Source of the DNA: Nocardia bhagyanarayanae
GTDB lineage: Bacteria; Actinomycetota; Actinomycetes; Mycobacteriales; Mycobacteriaceae
DNA length: 64,000 bases
Direction: 5' to 3'
Assembly: GCF_006716565.1 (NCBI RefSeq)
Contig: NZ_VFPG01000001.1
Coordinates: forward strand, 2,790,001-2,854,000
Both the position numbers and the translations under genes were made by a program. Positions within the stretch are counted from its first letter, which is position 1. The number at the start of each line of letters is the position of its first letter. This document shows, one piece after another, positions 56,390 through 64,000 of the stretch. The notes below the pieces were generated by a model. The model searched no databases. It had not been told where the DNA came from and saw only the letters and a program-made list of their open reading frames with translations.

Positions 56390-56480
56390 CCATTTGACTA
56401 CCGTCGATAGAGAAATGGATTCGACGGTAGTCATATGGTGGCTGGCGAAGATCAAATAGCCGCCATTTGACTACCGTCGA
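56390..56480. repeat. 91-bp three-arm hairpin element, copy 4 (GACTAC variant)
   Basis: Arms 1 (56390-56407) and 3 (56463-56480) both read CCATTTGACTACCGTCGA, and the inverted arm (56421-56438) carries GGTAGTCATATGG, so the CTCTCC-to-GACTAC change occurs in all three arms and pairing is kept (17 of 18 bp). The 24-nt spacer ends extend the stem by up to five pairs (TGGCT/AGCCG). T5 follows directly, like an intrinsic terminator. It lies inside the large inverted repeat. Confidence 0.88.
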
Positions 56481-56610
56481 TTTTTGGCGTTCTGAGCTAG
56501 CACACCAGCGCCGGGCGAACGGCGGGCTCAGCGCCTGTCACTGGAGGGACCGGTACCCACCCCGGGACCAGTACCTACCCCGCGCACATGCCGCACGGCG
56601 CCACCCCTTA

Positions 56611-56640
56611 GGCGCCACCCTTATATGAAGGGTGCCGTCC
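56611..56640. repeat. short hairpin CACCCTT-ATATG-AAGGGTG
   Basis: A perfect 7-bp stem at 56616-56634 with a 5-nt loop. A related sequence, CCACTCCTATGTGAAGGATG, occurs about 150 bp downstream near 56771-56791, suggesting a second small repeated motif inside the island. Confidence 0.5.
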
Positions 56641-56864
56641 CGCCGGCGGACGCCGCGTATCAGCACTCGTCGCAACAGTCACTGCCTCCCACACCTGCAC
56701 CTGCGCGATCAATCACCGCATCCAGCAGACTTTGTAGGCGCACAGCGCCGCCCACAGGTGACCAGCCAATGGGCCACTCCTATGTGAAGGATGCGATCGC
56801 TGGGCAAGACCACCGCGACCACCCACAAACCGCAGCCTCATCCACCGATCCCCGCGCCGCCTCT

Positions 56865-56983
56865 CTAGACGCAACCACAGCCAGATGACCACGCCGGAGC
56901 CCGAGCCACGCTCCCCAACTGCGGGAGGTAAGCCGGGTACGGCACCCGACGCGCCCAGCACCGTTCGAGGCAAACCTGGGTAG
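56865..56983 (-). repeat. right arm of 120-bp inverted repeat
   Basis: Inverted partner of 56225-56344; the identical 32-nt core is at 56914-56945. The outermost base pairs of the arms read CTACCC/GGGTAG on the outside and CTAG on the inside. No target-site duplication is obvious by eye. Confidence 0.85.
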
Positions 56984-57048
56984 GAGTGCGTGACTTCGCA
57001 GGCCCAGCCCCCGGAACCACGTCAACCGACGCAACCCACCAACAAACC

Positions 57049-57427
57049 CGGACGACACCCACCGAACGCCGCCCCGAAGAACCTGGGCCAACCGCGCGAA
57101 TGGCTCAACCTCCAGAGCCACGTCAACCAACGCAGCTCACCGCGACCGGACGACACCCACCGAACGCCGCCCCGAAGAACCTGGGCCAACCGCGCGAATG
57201 GCTCAACCTCCAGAGCCACGTCAACCAACGCAGCTCACCGCGACCGGACGACGCCCACCAACGTGCCCTACAAGAACCGGTGCCAACCGCGCGCGAGTAT
57301 GGCGGCTCAACCTTCGCAGCCACGTCAACCAACGCAACCCACGGATCCACGTCAACCGACGCAACCACGTCAACCGACGCAACCACGTCAACCGACGCAA
57401 CCCACGGAACCACGTCAACCGACGCAA
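57049..57427. repeat. 98-bp tandem repeats followed by 18-bp tandem repeats
   Basis: Two near-identical 98-bp units begin CGGACGACAC at 57049 and 57147, and a third, diverged one at 57245. Then an 18-bp unit CCACGTCAACCGACGCAA occurs at 57347, 57365, 57383 and 57410; the same word also ends each 98-bp unit in variant form, so the short array probably grew from the long one. 98 is not a multiple of three, which argues against a coding role. Confidence 0.88.
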
Positions 57428-57518
57428 CGACGAACCCGAACCGGACGACACCGATCCCAGCACCCCCAGCACAGCCGGGCCCGACCTGCACCGGCCGAAG
57501 CAAAAGGCGACCGCCAGG

Positions 57519-58289
57519 TCAGCCCACGTGCTCGCGAAGATAGGCGAGATCGTCCGCGACACCCTCGCCCGGAGTCTCCAGCACCACCGGTGCGTCCGCG
57601 CTGCGGCACACCTCGGCCAGCAGTTGCGGGTCGATGGTGCCGTCGGCGAAGTTGGCGTGGCGGTCGGCGCCGGAGTTGAACTCGTCGCGGGAGGAGTTCA
57701 GGTGGACCAGGTCGATGCGGCCCGTGATGGCCTTGATCCGGTCGACGACGCCGAGCAGTTCCTCGCCGCCCGCCCAGGCGTGGCAGGTGTCCAGGCAGAA
57801 GCCGGCGCCGTAGTCGCCGACGGCGTCCCACAGCCGGGCGATGGTGTCGAAATGCCTGGCCATGGCGTGGTTGCCGCCCGCGGTGTTCTCGATGAGGATC
57901 GGCACCGCGAAGCCGCCCTTGTCCTGCTGGCGTTCGAACAGCTTGCGCCAGTTGTCGATTCCGGTCTCCACCTCGGCGTCGGAGCGGACGTGGCCGCCGT
58001 GTACGACCAGGCCGAACGCGCCGAGATCGGCGGCAGCCTTGGCCTGCTGGGCGACCGCGTTGCGCGAGGGCATTCGCAGCCGGTTGTTCAGGCTCGCCAC
58101 ATTGATCTGATAGGAGGAGTGCACCACCACATCGATCGGGCTGGCGAGGATCTCCTCGGTCCTCGGGTGCGGGACCGGTTTGTCCCAGCTCTGCGGGTCG
58201 ACGACGAACATCTGGATGACATCGGCGCCGAGTTTCTCACCGAAGCCGATCGGATCGCTGTCGAGCCGGACGTGTGCTCCAATGCGCAT
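57519..58289 (-). CDS. nfo: endonuclease IV (AP endonuclease)
   Basis: 256 residues from ATG 58289 (MRIGAHVRLDSDP); matches mycobacterial End (Rv0670) throughout. Metal-site segments are present: VVHGGHV, LENTAGGNHAMA, CLDTCHAWAGG, and RDEFNSGADRHANFADG. It cleaves 5' of abasic sites in base-excision repair using zinc ions. Its 3' end abuts the repeat island. The start is divergent from the kinase gene at 58441 with about 150 bp between. Confidence 0.95.
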   Translation of the reverse strand: MRIGAHVRLDSDPIGFGEKLGADVIQMFVVDPQSWDKPVPHPRTEEILASPIDVVVHSSYQINVASLNNRLRMPSRNAVAQQAKAAADLGAFGLVVHGGHVRSDAEVETGIDNWRKLFERQQDKGGFAVPILIENTAGGNHAMARHFDTIARLWDAVGDYGAGFCLDTCHAWAGGEELLGVVDRIKAITGRIDLVHLNSSRDEFNSGADRHANFADGTIDPQLLAEVCRSADAPVVLETPGEGVADDLAYLREHVG

Positions 58290-58440
58290 GGGGCTCAGCG
58301 TAGTGGGCGGCACCGACATCGCGGGAAACCGGCGATACGGCGGCGAATAGCCGAGAATCGAAGGACTGTTGCGCGCACGTGGTTCCGCGAGATACATCGG
58401 TAGGATCCACGTGCTCGACCCGATGAGGGGGGTGAACACC

Positions 58441-61400
58441 TTGCTGCGTACTGGCGAGATCTTTGCCGGTTACGTCATCAAGCGCGTGCTCGGACAGGGC
58501 GGCATGGGCACGGTGTATCTGGCCCAGCACCCGCGGTTGCCGCGGATGACCGCGTTGAAGCTGCTCGATCGCGAGCTCTACGGTGATCTCGAGATCAGGG
58601 GACGCTTCGAGCGGGAGGCCGATCTGGTCGCCCAGCTCGACCATCCCAATATCGTCACCGTCTACGACCGCGGCGCCGAGGACGAGCAGCTGTGGATCTC
58701 CATGCAGTTCGTGGCGGGGTCCGACGCCGCCAGCGCCGACGTCGACGTGCTCGCCGCCGGACGGGCGGTGCAGATCATCGCCGAGACCGCCGCCGCACTG
58801 GACTTCGCGCACGCCAACGGGGTGCTGCACCGCGACGTCAAACCGGCCAACATCCTGCTGGCCAAGGCGCCCATCGGGCAGCCCGAGCGGGTGTTGCTCA
58901 CCGACTTCGGCATCGCGGGCATGCGCAACGCGGACACCACGCTGAGCTCCGCGGGCACCATCACCGCCACGCTGGCCTACGCCGCGCCCGAGCAGCTCAG
59001 CGGGCAGCCGCTGGACCACCGCGCCGACCAGTACTCGCTGGCCTGCACGCTGTTCTGGATGCTCACCGGCAACGTGCCTTTTCCCGGCAGCACCCCGGCG
59101 GCGGTGATGAACGGGCACATGTACACGCCGGTGCCGCCGCTGTCCCGCACCCGCCGCGGCCTGCCGCCCGCCTTGGACGCGGTCATGGCCCGAGCCCTCG
59201 CCAAACGCCCCGCCGACCGGTTCCCCAGCTGCACCGAGTTCGCCACCGCCGCCCGCCACGCCTTGGCCTCCGGTACGTCGGGCCCACACCGCCCGCACCC
59301 CGTGACCGGTCCTGTCCCGCCCCACACGGGCTTCGCCACTCAGCACCAGGGCGTGCCGCCTCGCAGCGGGTTCGTCCCCGACGGACGTCCTCCGCATACG
59401 GGCGGCCCCGCACATACCGGTGCACCGGTCGGTTCGCACCCGGAAACGGGCGGTCCGACGCACACTGGTGCACCGGGCGGTGCGCACCCGGAAACGGGCG
59501 GTCCGACGCGCACTGGTGCACCGGTCGGTTCGCACCCGCACATCGGAGGCCCGACGCACCACGGCTCACCGGGCGGTGTGCACCCGCAGACGGGCGGCCC
59601 GACGCACACTGGCACACCGGCTCACACCAGTGCGCATCCGCATCCCGGTGTGCCGCGCACCGGATTCGTGCCGCCCGCGAATGGTGCGCGATCGCATTCG
59701 CCGCACGGAGGCGATCCCTCGCATCCAGGTGCACCTGCGCAGTCGGGTGGGTTGTTGCCGCCCACGGGATTCGGACCGCCCCCGAGCGGTGCGGTGCGCG
59801 CTGCCCACCCTCCGCGTGGGAGCGATCCGTCGCATCCGGGTGTGCCTGTGCAGGCGGGTGGAGTGTTGCCGCCTACCGGTTTCGGGCCGTCCGCGAGCGG
59901 TGGGACGAATGCTGCGCAGCCTCCGTACGGTGGCGATCCGTCGCATCCGGGTGTGGCTGCGCAGGCGGGTGGAGTGTTGCCACCTACCGGATTCGGGCCG
60001 TCCGCGAGCGGTGGGACGAATGCTGCGCAGCCTCCGTACGGTGGCGATCCGTCGCATCCGGGTGTGGCTGCGCAGGCGGGTGGAGTGTTGCCACCTACCG
60101 GATTCGGGCCGTCCGCGAACGGTGGGACGCATGCTGCCCAGCCTCCGCACGGTAGCGATCCGTCGCATCCAGGTGTGGCTGCGCAGTCGGGTGGAGTGTT
60201 GTTGCCACCCACGGGTTTCGGTCCCCCTCCGAACGGTGCGGCGCGCGCTGCCCACCCGCCGCACGGGGCCGATCCCTCGCACCCGGGTGTGCCTGTGCAG
60301 TCGGGTGGGTTGTTGCCGCCCACGGGATTCGGACCGCCCATGAACGGGACTGGCGCGGCTCAACCGTCGTACGGGAGCGACCCGTCGCATTCAGGCCGAC
60401 CGCCGCAATCTGGTGGGTTTCCTCCTCACGCTGACAGTGCACCGTCGAGGAATGTTCCGCCGCAGGCAAATTCGCTTCCGCATACCGGTTCGCCGCACCA
60501 TGCCGGTGTCCCCGGACATCGGCGTCCGGCGGACCTGCCGGGGCCGAGCCGGAACGGTTTCCCGCCGCACACGGGAGCACCCATCGGCCCGCAGCGCGCG
60601 GTGGATCTGACTCGTGGCGCCGGTCCGCACGGGACCGCCCCGTATCCGCACCCTGCGGCCCCGCGCCCGCGAACCAACCCTTCGCACTCGGTGAGCGACC
60701 GATCCCAAGCTGGTCCGCCGCATGTCGGACGCCCGACGGGTCTACCGCGGACACTTCCACTGCCACTGGACGCGGCCATGCCGACCGGTGAGGGCGAGCA
60801 GGCGATCACGCCTGGAACCGGGGCTGGACAGGCGGGTGCGCCAGGAACCGGGGCTGGACAGGCGGCTGCGCCAAGCGCCGGGGCTGGGCAGTCGAACACG
60901 TCCTCGCCCTCTGCTGGCGGCGCGCGGCCGATCCATGGTCGGCCTACCGGTGCCGGGCGGGGGGACACGTCGTTGCCCTCGACCGGAGCCGGAGGGTCGA
61001 ACACGTCATCGCCGTCTGTTGGCACCGCGCGCCCGGCCGCCTCGTCCCAAGGTGCCACTGCCGAGCAGGCGGCTGCGCCAAGCGCCGGGGCCGGGCAGTC
61101 GAACACGTCCTCGCCCTCCGCTGGCGGCGCGCGGCCGATCCATGGTCGGCCTACCGGGGCCGGGCGGTCGGAAACGTCGTCGTCCTCGAACGGGGCTGGA
61201 CGGTCGAATCCGTCGGTTGGCGCCGCACGTCCAGACGCCTCCTCGCCAGGCCCCGCTGCCGAACAGTCGCCGGACGCAGGATCTGGTGGACGAAATACTT
61301 TGCCGCATGACCAGTCCGCGCCGTCCAACACAGGACGGGCAAGTGCCGGAACGCCTCCGCGGCACACGTCCTCGACGGCCGGAGGCGCGGAAGGCTCGGC

Positions 61401-61569
61401 GACATCCGAGGGCCCAACCCCGTCGGTGCCGCCGCGAGCACAGACTCGTCGTACCGCCCGACCGATCACCATCGCCCTGCCGGACAGGGTGCGGCGGGGG
61501 CGGAGCGCACCCGCCGGGCCGGGGGCTGGGAACGGCCCGCAGCCACCCGAACCACGCCCTCCGCCATAG
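58441..61569 (+). CDS. serine/threonine protein kinase with long repetitive tail (TTG start)
   Basis: 1042 residues from TTG 58441, chosen because the paralogs begin MLxxGxxFAGY at exactly this place and GAGGGGGG ends 8 nt upstream. Kinase domain about 8-270: GQGGMG at 18-23, Lys40, HRDVKP (Asp132), DFG at 155-157, a Thr-rich activation loop (SSAGTITATLAY) and APE at 182-184. The remaining 770 residues are Gly/Pro/His/Thr-rich repeats: five 16-residue GGPTHTGAP-type units, seven 37-residue GGDPSHPG-type units, then PSAGAGQSNTSS-type units. No transmembrane segment is visible, unlike most PknB-type kinases. Confidence 0.85.
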   Translation: MLRTGEIFAGYVIKRVLGQGGMGTVYLAQHPRLPRMTALKLLDRELYGDLEIRGRFEREADLVAQLDHPNIVTVYDRGAEDEQLWISMQFVAGSDAASADVDVLAAGRAVQIIAETAAALDFAHANGVLHRDVKPANILLAKAPIGQPERVLLTDFGIAGMRNADTTLSSAGTITATLAYAAPEQLSGQPLDHRADQYSLACTLFWMLTGNVPFPGSTPAAVMNGHMYTPVPPLSRTRRGLPPALDAVMARALAKRPADRFPSCTEFATAARHALASGTSGPHRPHPVTGPVPPHTGFATQHQGVPPRSGFVPDGRPPHTGGPAHTGAPVGSHPETGGPTHTGAPGGAHPETGGPTRTGAPVGSHPHIGGPTHHGSPGGVHPQTGGPTHTGTPAHTSAHPHPGVPRTGFVPPANGARSHSPHGGDPSHPGAPAQSGGLLPPTGFGPPPSGAVRAAHPPRGSDPSHPGVPVQAGGVLPPTGFGPSASGGTNAAQPPYGGDPSHPGVAAQAGGVLPPTGFGPSASGGTNAAQPPYGGDPSHPGVAAQAGGVLPPTGFGPSANGGTHAAQPPHGSDPSHPGVAAQSGGVLLPPTGFGPPPNGAARAAHPPHGADPSHPGVPVQSGGLLPPTGFGPPMNGTGAAQPSYGSDPSHSGRPPQSGGFPPHADSAPSRNVPPQANSLPHTGSPHHAGVPGHRRPADLPGPSRNGFPPHTGAPIGPQRAVDLTRGAGPHGTAPYPHPAAPRPRTNPSHSVSDRSQAGPPHVGRPTGLPRTLPLPLDAAMPTGEGEQAITPGTGAGQAGAPGTGAGQAAAPSAGAGQSNTSSPSAGGARPIHGRPTGAGRGDTSLPSTGAGGSNTSSPSVGTARPAASSQGATAEQAAAPSAGAGQSNTSSPSAGGARPIHGRPTGAGRSETSSSSNGAGRSNPSVGAARPDASSPGPAAEQSPDAGSGGRNTLPHDQSAPSNTGRASAGTPPRHTSSTAGGAEGSATSEGPTPSVPPRAQTRRTARPITIALPDRVRRGRSAPAGPGAGNGPQPPEPRPPP
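59401..59640 (+). repeat. five 48-bp in-frame repeats in kinase 1 tail
   Basis: Units at 59401, 59449, 59497, 59545 and 59593, each encoding a 16-residue GGPxHTGxPxGxHPxT-type sequence rich in His, Gly and Pro. In frame throughout. Confidence 0.8.
59707..60420 (+). repeat. seven about-111-bp in-frame repeats in kinase 1 tail
   Basis: Units begin at 59707, 59818, 59929, 60040, 60151, 60265 and 60373 (one unit has an extra Leu codon; the last two are shorter). Each reads GxDPSHPGxxxQxGGxLPPTGFGP followed by about 13 variable residues. Units 3 and 4 are almost identical in DNA, so copy number is probably unstable. Confidence 0.9.
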
Positions 61570-61742
61570 CTTTCCGCTATTGATGTCGCCTGGCATACCC
61601 CCGTCTCCTCGGGCATCCGGAGGCCGCGCGACTGCTGCTAAGGTTTCGATGTTTTCCGTGGTCGGGTAAGCGCTGACCGCGCGTTCTTATGCTTAACGTC
61701 TGTTCCCGGCGGGTCCCGGTGCAGGCGGGAATTGGAGCAGAC

Positions 61743-63515
61743 ATGCTGGCCAGCGGTGAGGTCTTCGCCGGCTATGTCATCGAACGGCAATTGGGTCGCG
61801 GTGGCATGGGTTCGGTGTACCTGGCGAAACACCCGCGGCTGCCGCGGATGACGGCGCTGAAGCTGTTGAACCGGGAGTTGTTCTTCGACAAGGAGGTGCG
61901 GGCGCGGTTCGAACGGGAGGCGGATCTGGTCGCCCGGCTCGATCACCCCGGCATCGTCACGGTCTACGACCGCGGTCTGGAAGACGAGCAGCTGTGGATC
62001 TCGATGCAGTACATCGACGGCATCGACGCCGCCTCGGTGGATCCGAAGACGCTGCCGCCGGAGCGCGCCGTGCAGATCATCAAGGAGACCGCCGACGCGC
62101 TGGACTACGCGCACGGCATGGGCGTGCTGCACCGCGACGTGAAACCGGCCAACATCCTGCTGGCCCGCTCCACCGGCGGCCGCGGCGAGCGGGTCTATCT
62201 GACCGACTTCGGCATCGCCCGGCTGCGTGACGACACCGGCCACCTCACCCAGACCGGCACCTTCACCGCCACGCTGGCCTACGCCTCGCCCGAGCAGCTG
62301 ACCGGCGCGTCCCTCGATCACCGCTCCGATCAATACTCGTTGGCCTGCGCGCTGTTCTGGCTGTTCACCGGCAGCGGTCCGTTCGCGGCGACCAACCCGG
62401 CCCAGGTCATCCAGGGTCACCTCCAGTCGGCGCCGCCCGCGCTGAGCAGCGTCCGTCCCGGACTGCCGTTCGCGCTGGACGGCGTCCTCGCCAAGGCGAT
62501 GGCCAAGCGGCCGGACGATCGATTCGCCAGCTGCTCGGAGTTCGCCGCGGCCGCGCAGGCGGCGCTGTCGGGTCAGAGCGTGCCGTCCATGCCGCTGGTC
62601 GGCGGCCCGCGACCGGTCACCGCTCCGCCGCAGCCGATCTCGGGTCCGCACCCGATCACCGGCGGGCCGATCCCGGTGACGGGCGGCCAGTATCCGGTCG
62701 GCCCGACGACCAGCGGTTCGCAGCCGCTCACCGGCCAGCCGATGACCACGCCGCAGGGCGCCATGCCGACCGCGACCGGCCCGCATCAGCAAACCGGTCC
62801 CAGCGGGCAGTACCCACAGCAGTCCGGGTTCGGTTTCGCGCAGCCGCCCGGCCCGCCGATGGGCGGCGGTCACCCGATGGGCGGTGGCTACCAGCCGCCG
62901 CGCAAGTCGAACACCGGCCTCATCGCCGCGCTGGCCATCGGGCTCGTGGTGCTGATCGCCGTCGTCGTCGGCATCGTCGTCGCGCTGAGCGGCGGTTCGT
63001 CCTCTGGTGGCGGCGGCACCACGACCACCGCGCCGGTCACCACGACCAAGCGTCCGGTGACCGCCGACGCCGCCGCCATCAGCAACGAGTTCCCCGGCAT
63101 GGTCCCGGCCGACAAGGACGGCGACACCGGCTACAACGGCGCCACCTGCGGCTCGTACTCGCCGGACCGTCCCTCCGTTCCCACCGACGGCACACCGGAT
63201 TTCGGCAACTGGGCCTACCAGTGGGACTGCTTCGGCGGCGGCAACAACGACGACCCGTTCTTCACCATCTACGTCTACAAGTCTGCGGCGGACGCGCAGG
63301 CGGCGCTGAACAACCTGCCGTCGGACGCCATCAAGTCGACCGACAGCAACGGCGGAAAGTCCTACACCAACTACAAATTCGAGAACAGCGGCCCGAAGAT
63401 GGTCACCGTCTTCACCGGCGACCCGGACCGCGGACAGTTCCTGATGTACACCGACGGCATCGTCGGCACCATCGACGAGGTGCTGCGCTGGTGGCGGTCG
63501 GCGCCGCTGAACTGA
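61743..63515 (+). CDS. transmembrane serine/threonine protein kinase, PknB-like
   Basis: 590 residues from ATG 61743 (GGAG 7 nt upstream). Kinase domain about 8-275 with GRGGMG, Lys40, HRDVKP, DFG, Thr-rich activation loop (TQTGTFTATLAYASPE). A Pro/Gly/Gln-rich juxtamembrane linker, one membrane helix at about 392-418 (LIAALAIGLVVLIAVVVGIVV) and an extracytoplasmic domain of about 170 residues follow; that domain has two cysteines (GATCGSYS, WDCFGGG) and no PASTA repeat. It should sense an envelope signal and phosphorylate cytosolic targets. Confidence 0.93.
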   Translation: MLASGEVFAGYVIERQLGRGGMGSVYLAKHPRLPRMTALKLLNRELFFDKEVRARFEREADLVARLDHPGIVTVYDRGLEDEQLWISMQYIDGIDAASVDPKTLPPERAVQIIKETADALDYAHGMGVLHRDVKPANILLARSTGGRGERVYLTDFGIARLRDDTGHLTQTGTFTATLAYASPEQLTGASLDHRSDQYSLACALFWLFTGSGPFAATNPAQVIQGHLQSAPPALSSVRPGLPFALDGVLAKAMAKRPDDRFASCSEFAAAAQAALSGQSVPSMPLVGGPRPVTAPPQPISGPHPITGGPIPVTGGQYPVGPTTSGSQPLTGQPMTTPQGAMPTATGPHQQTGPSGQYPQQSGFGFAQPPGPPMGGGHPMGGGYQPPRKSNTGLIAALAIGLVVLIAVVVGIVVALSGGSSSGGGGTTTTAPVTTTKRPVTADAAAISNEFPGMVPADKDGDTGYNGATCGSYSPDRPSVPTDGTPDFGNWAYQWDCFGGGNNDDPFFTIYVYKSAADAQAALNNLPSDAIKSTDSNGGKSYTNYKFENSGPKMVTVFTGDPDRGQFLMYTDGIVGTIDEVLRWWRSAPLN

Positions 63516-63518
63516 CAG

Positions 63519-64000
63519 ATGCTGGACAACGGCGCGGTTTTCGCCGGGTACACCGTCGAACGCCTGCTCGGGCGCGGGGGCATGGGGTCGGTGTACCTGG
63601 CGCGGCATCCGCGGTTGCCGCGGTGGACGGCGTTGAAGCTGCTCAATCGAGAGTTGTTCTTCGACACCGAGATTCGGGCGCGGTTCGAGCGGGAGGCCGA
63701 TCTGGTCGCCCAGCTCGACCACCCGAACATCGTCACCGTGTTCGACCGCGGGGTGGAGGGCGAGCAGCTCTGGATCTCGATGCAGTACGTCGACGGTGTC
63801 GACGCGGCGTCGCTCGACGCCCGCGCGCTGCCGCCGCAACGCGCGGTGCAGATCGTCGCCGAAACCGCCAAGGCGCTCGACTTCGCGCACGGCAAGGGCG
63901 TACTGCACCGGGACGTGAAGCCCGCCAACATCTTGCTGGAGCGGGCCGAGGGCGGCCTGGAACGGGTGTTCCTAACCGACTTCGGCATCGCCCGCTTCCG
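63519..64000 (+). CDS. third serine/threonine protein kinase (cut by window edge)
   Basis: 160 codons seen from ATG 63519, 3 nt after the previous stop, so it is translationally coupled to kinase 2. [36 protein letters not shown], then Lys40, HRDVKP and DFGIARF are intact. It is very similar to the other two over this region, in DNA as well as protein, so the trio arose by tandem duplication. The C-terminal part, which differs between kinases 1 and 2, is outside the window. Confidence 0.93.
   Translation, partial: MLDNGAVFAGYTVERLLGRGGMGSVYLARHPRLPRWTALKLLNRELFFDTEIRARFEREADLVAQLDHPNIVTVFDRGVEGEQLWISMQYVDGVDAASLDARALPPQRAVQIVAETAKALDFAHGKGVLHRDVKPANILLERAEGGLERVFLTDFGIARF

Larger units (their letters stand above)
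55607..57518. other. 1.9-kb gene-free repeat island
   Basis: No reading frame here is convincing: open frames exist on both strands only because the repeats are GC-rich and stop-poor, and one repeat unit (98 bp) shifts frame each time. Contents from left: promoter region of the dioxygenase; a 45-bp tandem tract; the left arm of a 120-bp inverted repeat; hairpin element copy 4; two similar small hairpin motifs (ATATGAAGG, ATGTGAAGG); the right arm; and a 98-bp plus 18-bp tandem tract. Ends at the nfo stop. Confidence 0.75.

Noticed and set aside
55872..56393. Repetitive 173-codon frame on the bottom strand of the 45-bp tract
   Set aside because: The repeat is a multiple of three, so it stays open on both strands; one unit has an extra base, and there is no start signal or known domain.
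56625..56888. 87-codon frame inside the inverted repeat
   Set aside because: Starts in a hairpin loop with no ribosome-binding site; composition is like the surrounding noncoding DNA.
55949..57427. Possible CRISPR array
   Set aside because: Units are contiguous tandem copies without unique spacers, of several unrelated lengths, and there are no cas genes.
56986..57679. Thr/Pro/Asn-rich frames over the 98-bp tract
   Set aside because: 98-bp units shift frame, so different units are read in different frames; two overlapping frames look equally open, which fits noncoding DNA.

Overview
The window is high-GC DNA from a mycolic-acid actinomycete, most likely Nocardia or a close relative. Support: a multifunctional alpha-ketoglutarate decarboxylase (Kgd) of the mycobacterial type, FadD15-, PtpB- and endonuclease IV-like genes closest to mycobacterial proteins, an EspG/PPE-like type VII secretion gene set, a mymA-like monooxygenase/SDR/lipase operon, paired acyl-CoA dehydrogenases, and frequent GTG/TTG starts. 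I see no tRNA, rRNA, prophage, transposase or CRISPR array. It reads as chromosomal backbone with small accessory patches.

Layout. 1-8856: a membrane-anchored molybdopterin oxidoreductase (cut by the window edge), a CGNR zinc-finger regulator divergent from an alpha/beta hydrolase, fadD15-like ligase, then an operon of flavin monooxygenase, SDR and HSL-type lipase with a divergent TetR gene. 8890-21176: epimerase and TerD pair, kgd, a single-chain ABC exporter with two non-equivalent ATPase sites, and an ABC-2 transporter with a small hydrophobic protein. 21304-27373: glutathionyl-hydroquinone-reductase-like protein, enoyl-CoA hydratase, a truncated adenylate-forming protein, PtpB-like phosphatase, a TetR-like protein without HTH, and a PLP deaminase/aldolase. 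27392-35649: a large nuclease-helicase with apparently lost catalytic residues, DeaD helicase, nitrilase, phosphoribosyltransferase, gamma carbonic anhydrase and EspG. 35631-39105: an orphan ESX substrate/chaperone set, a lipase-like hydrolase and a secreted SMP-30 protein. 39371-44657: a cobalamin riboswitch followed by an Opp/Nik-type ABC importer whose second permease and both ATPases are one polypeptide. 44654-55606: WYL regulator/epoxide hydrolase pair, acyl-CoA dehydrogenase pair, small envelope proteins, GNAT, HMG-CoA-lyase-like, CoA-transferase and TauD/TfdA dioxygenase genes. 55607-57518: a 1.9-kb gene-free island of tandem and inverted repeats. 57519-64000: endonuclease IV and three tandem serine/threonine kinases.

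How the genes work together. Much of the coding content is lipid and xenobiotic metabolism (acyl-CoA ligase, two acyl-CoA dehydrogenases, hydratase, CoA transferase, lyase, epoxide hydrolase, monooxygenase) under small local regulators. The riboswitch implies that the importer is expressed when cobalamin is low, which points to cobalt, nickel or a corrinoid-related substrate.

The most unusual material is (i) a four-copy family of about 91-bp intergenic elements built as arm / inverted arm / arm, with arm changes that preserve pairing, (ii) the repeat island with 120-bp inverted arms flanking 520 bp and distinct 45-bp and 98-bp tandem tracts outside them, and (iii) the nuclease-helicase in which RecB, RNase H and Walker B acidic motifs all appear lost. 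Everything here was read by eye; no alignments or database searches were run.
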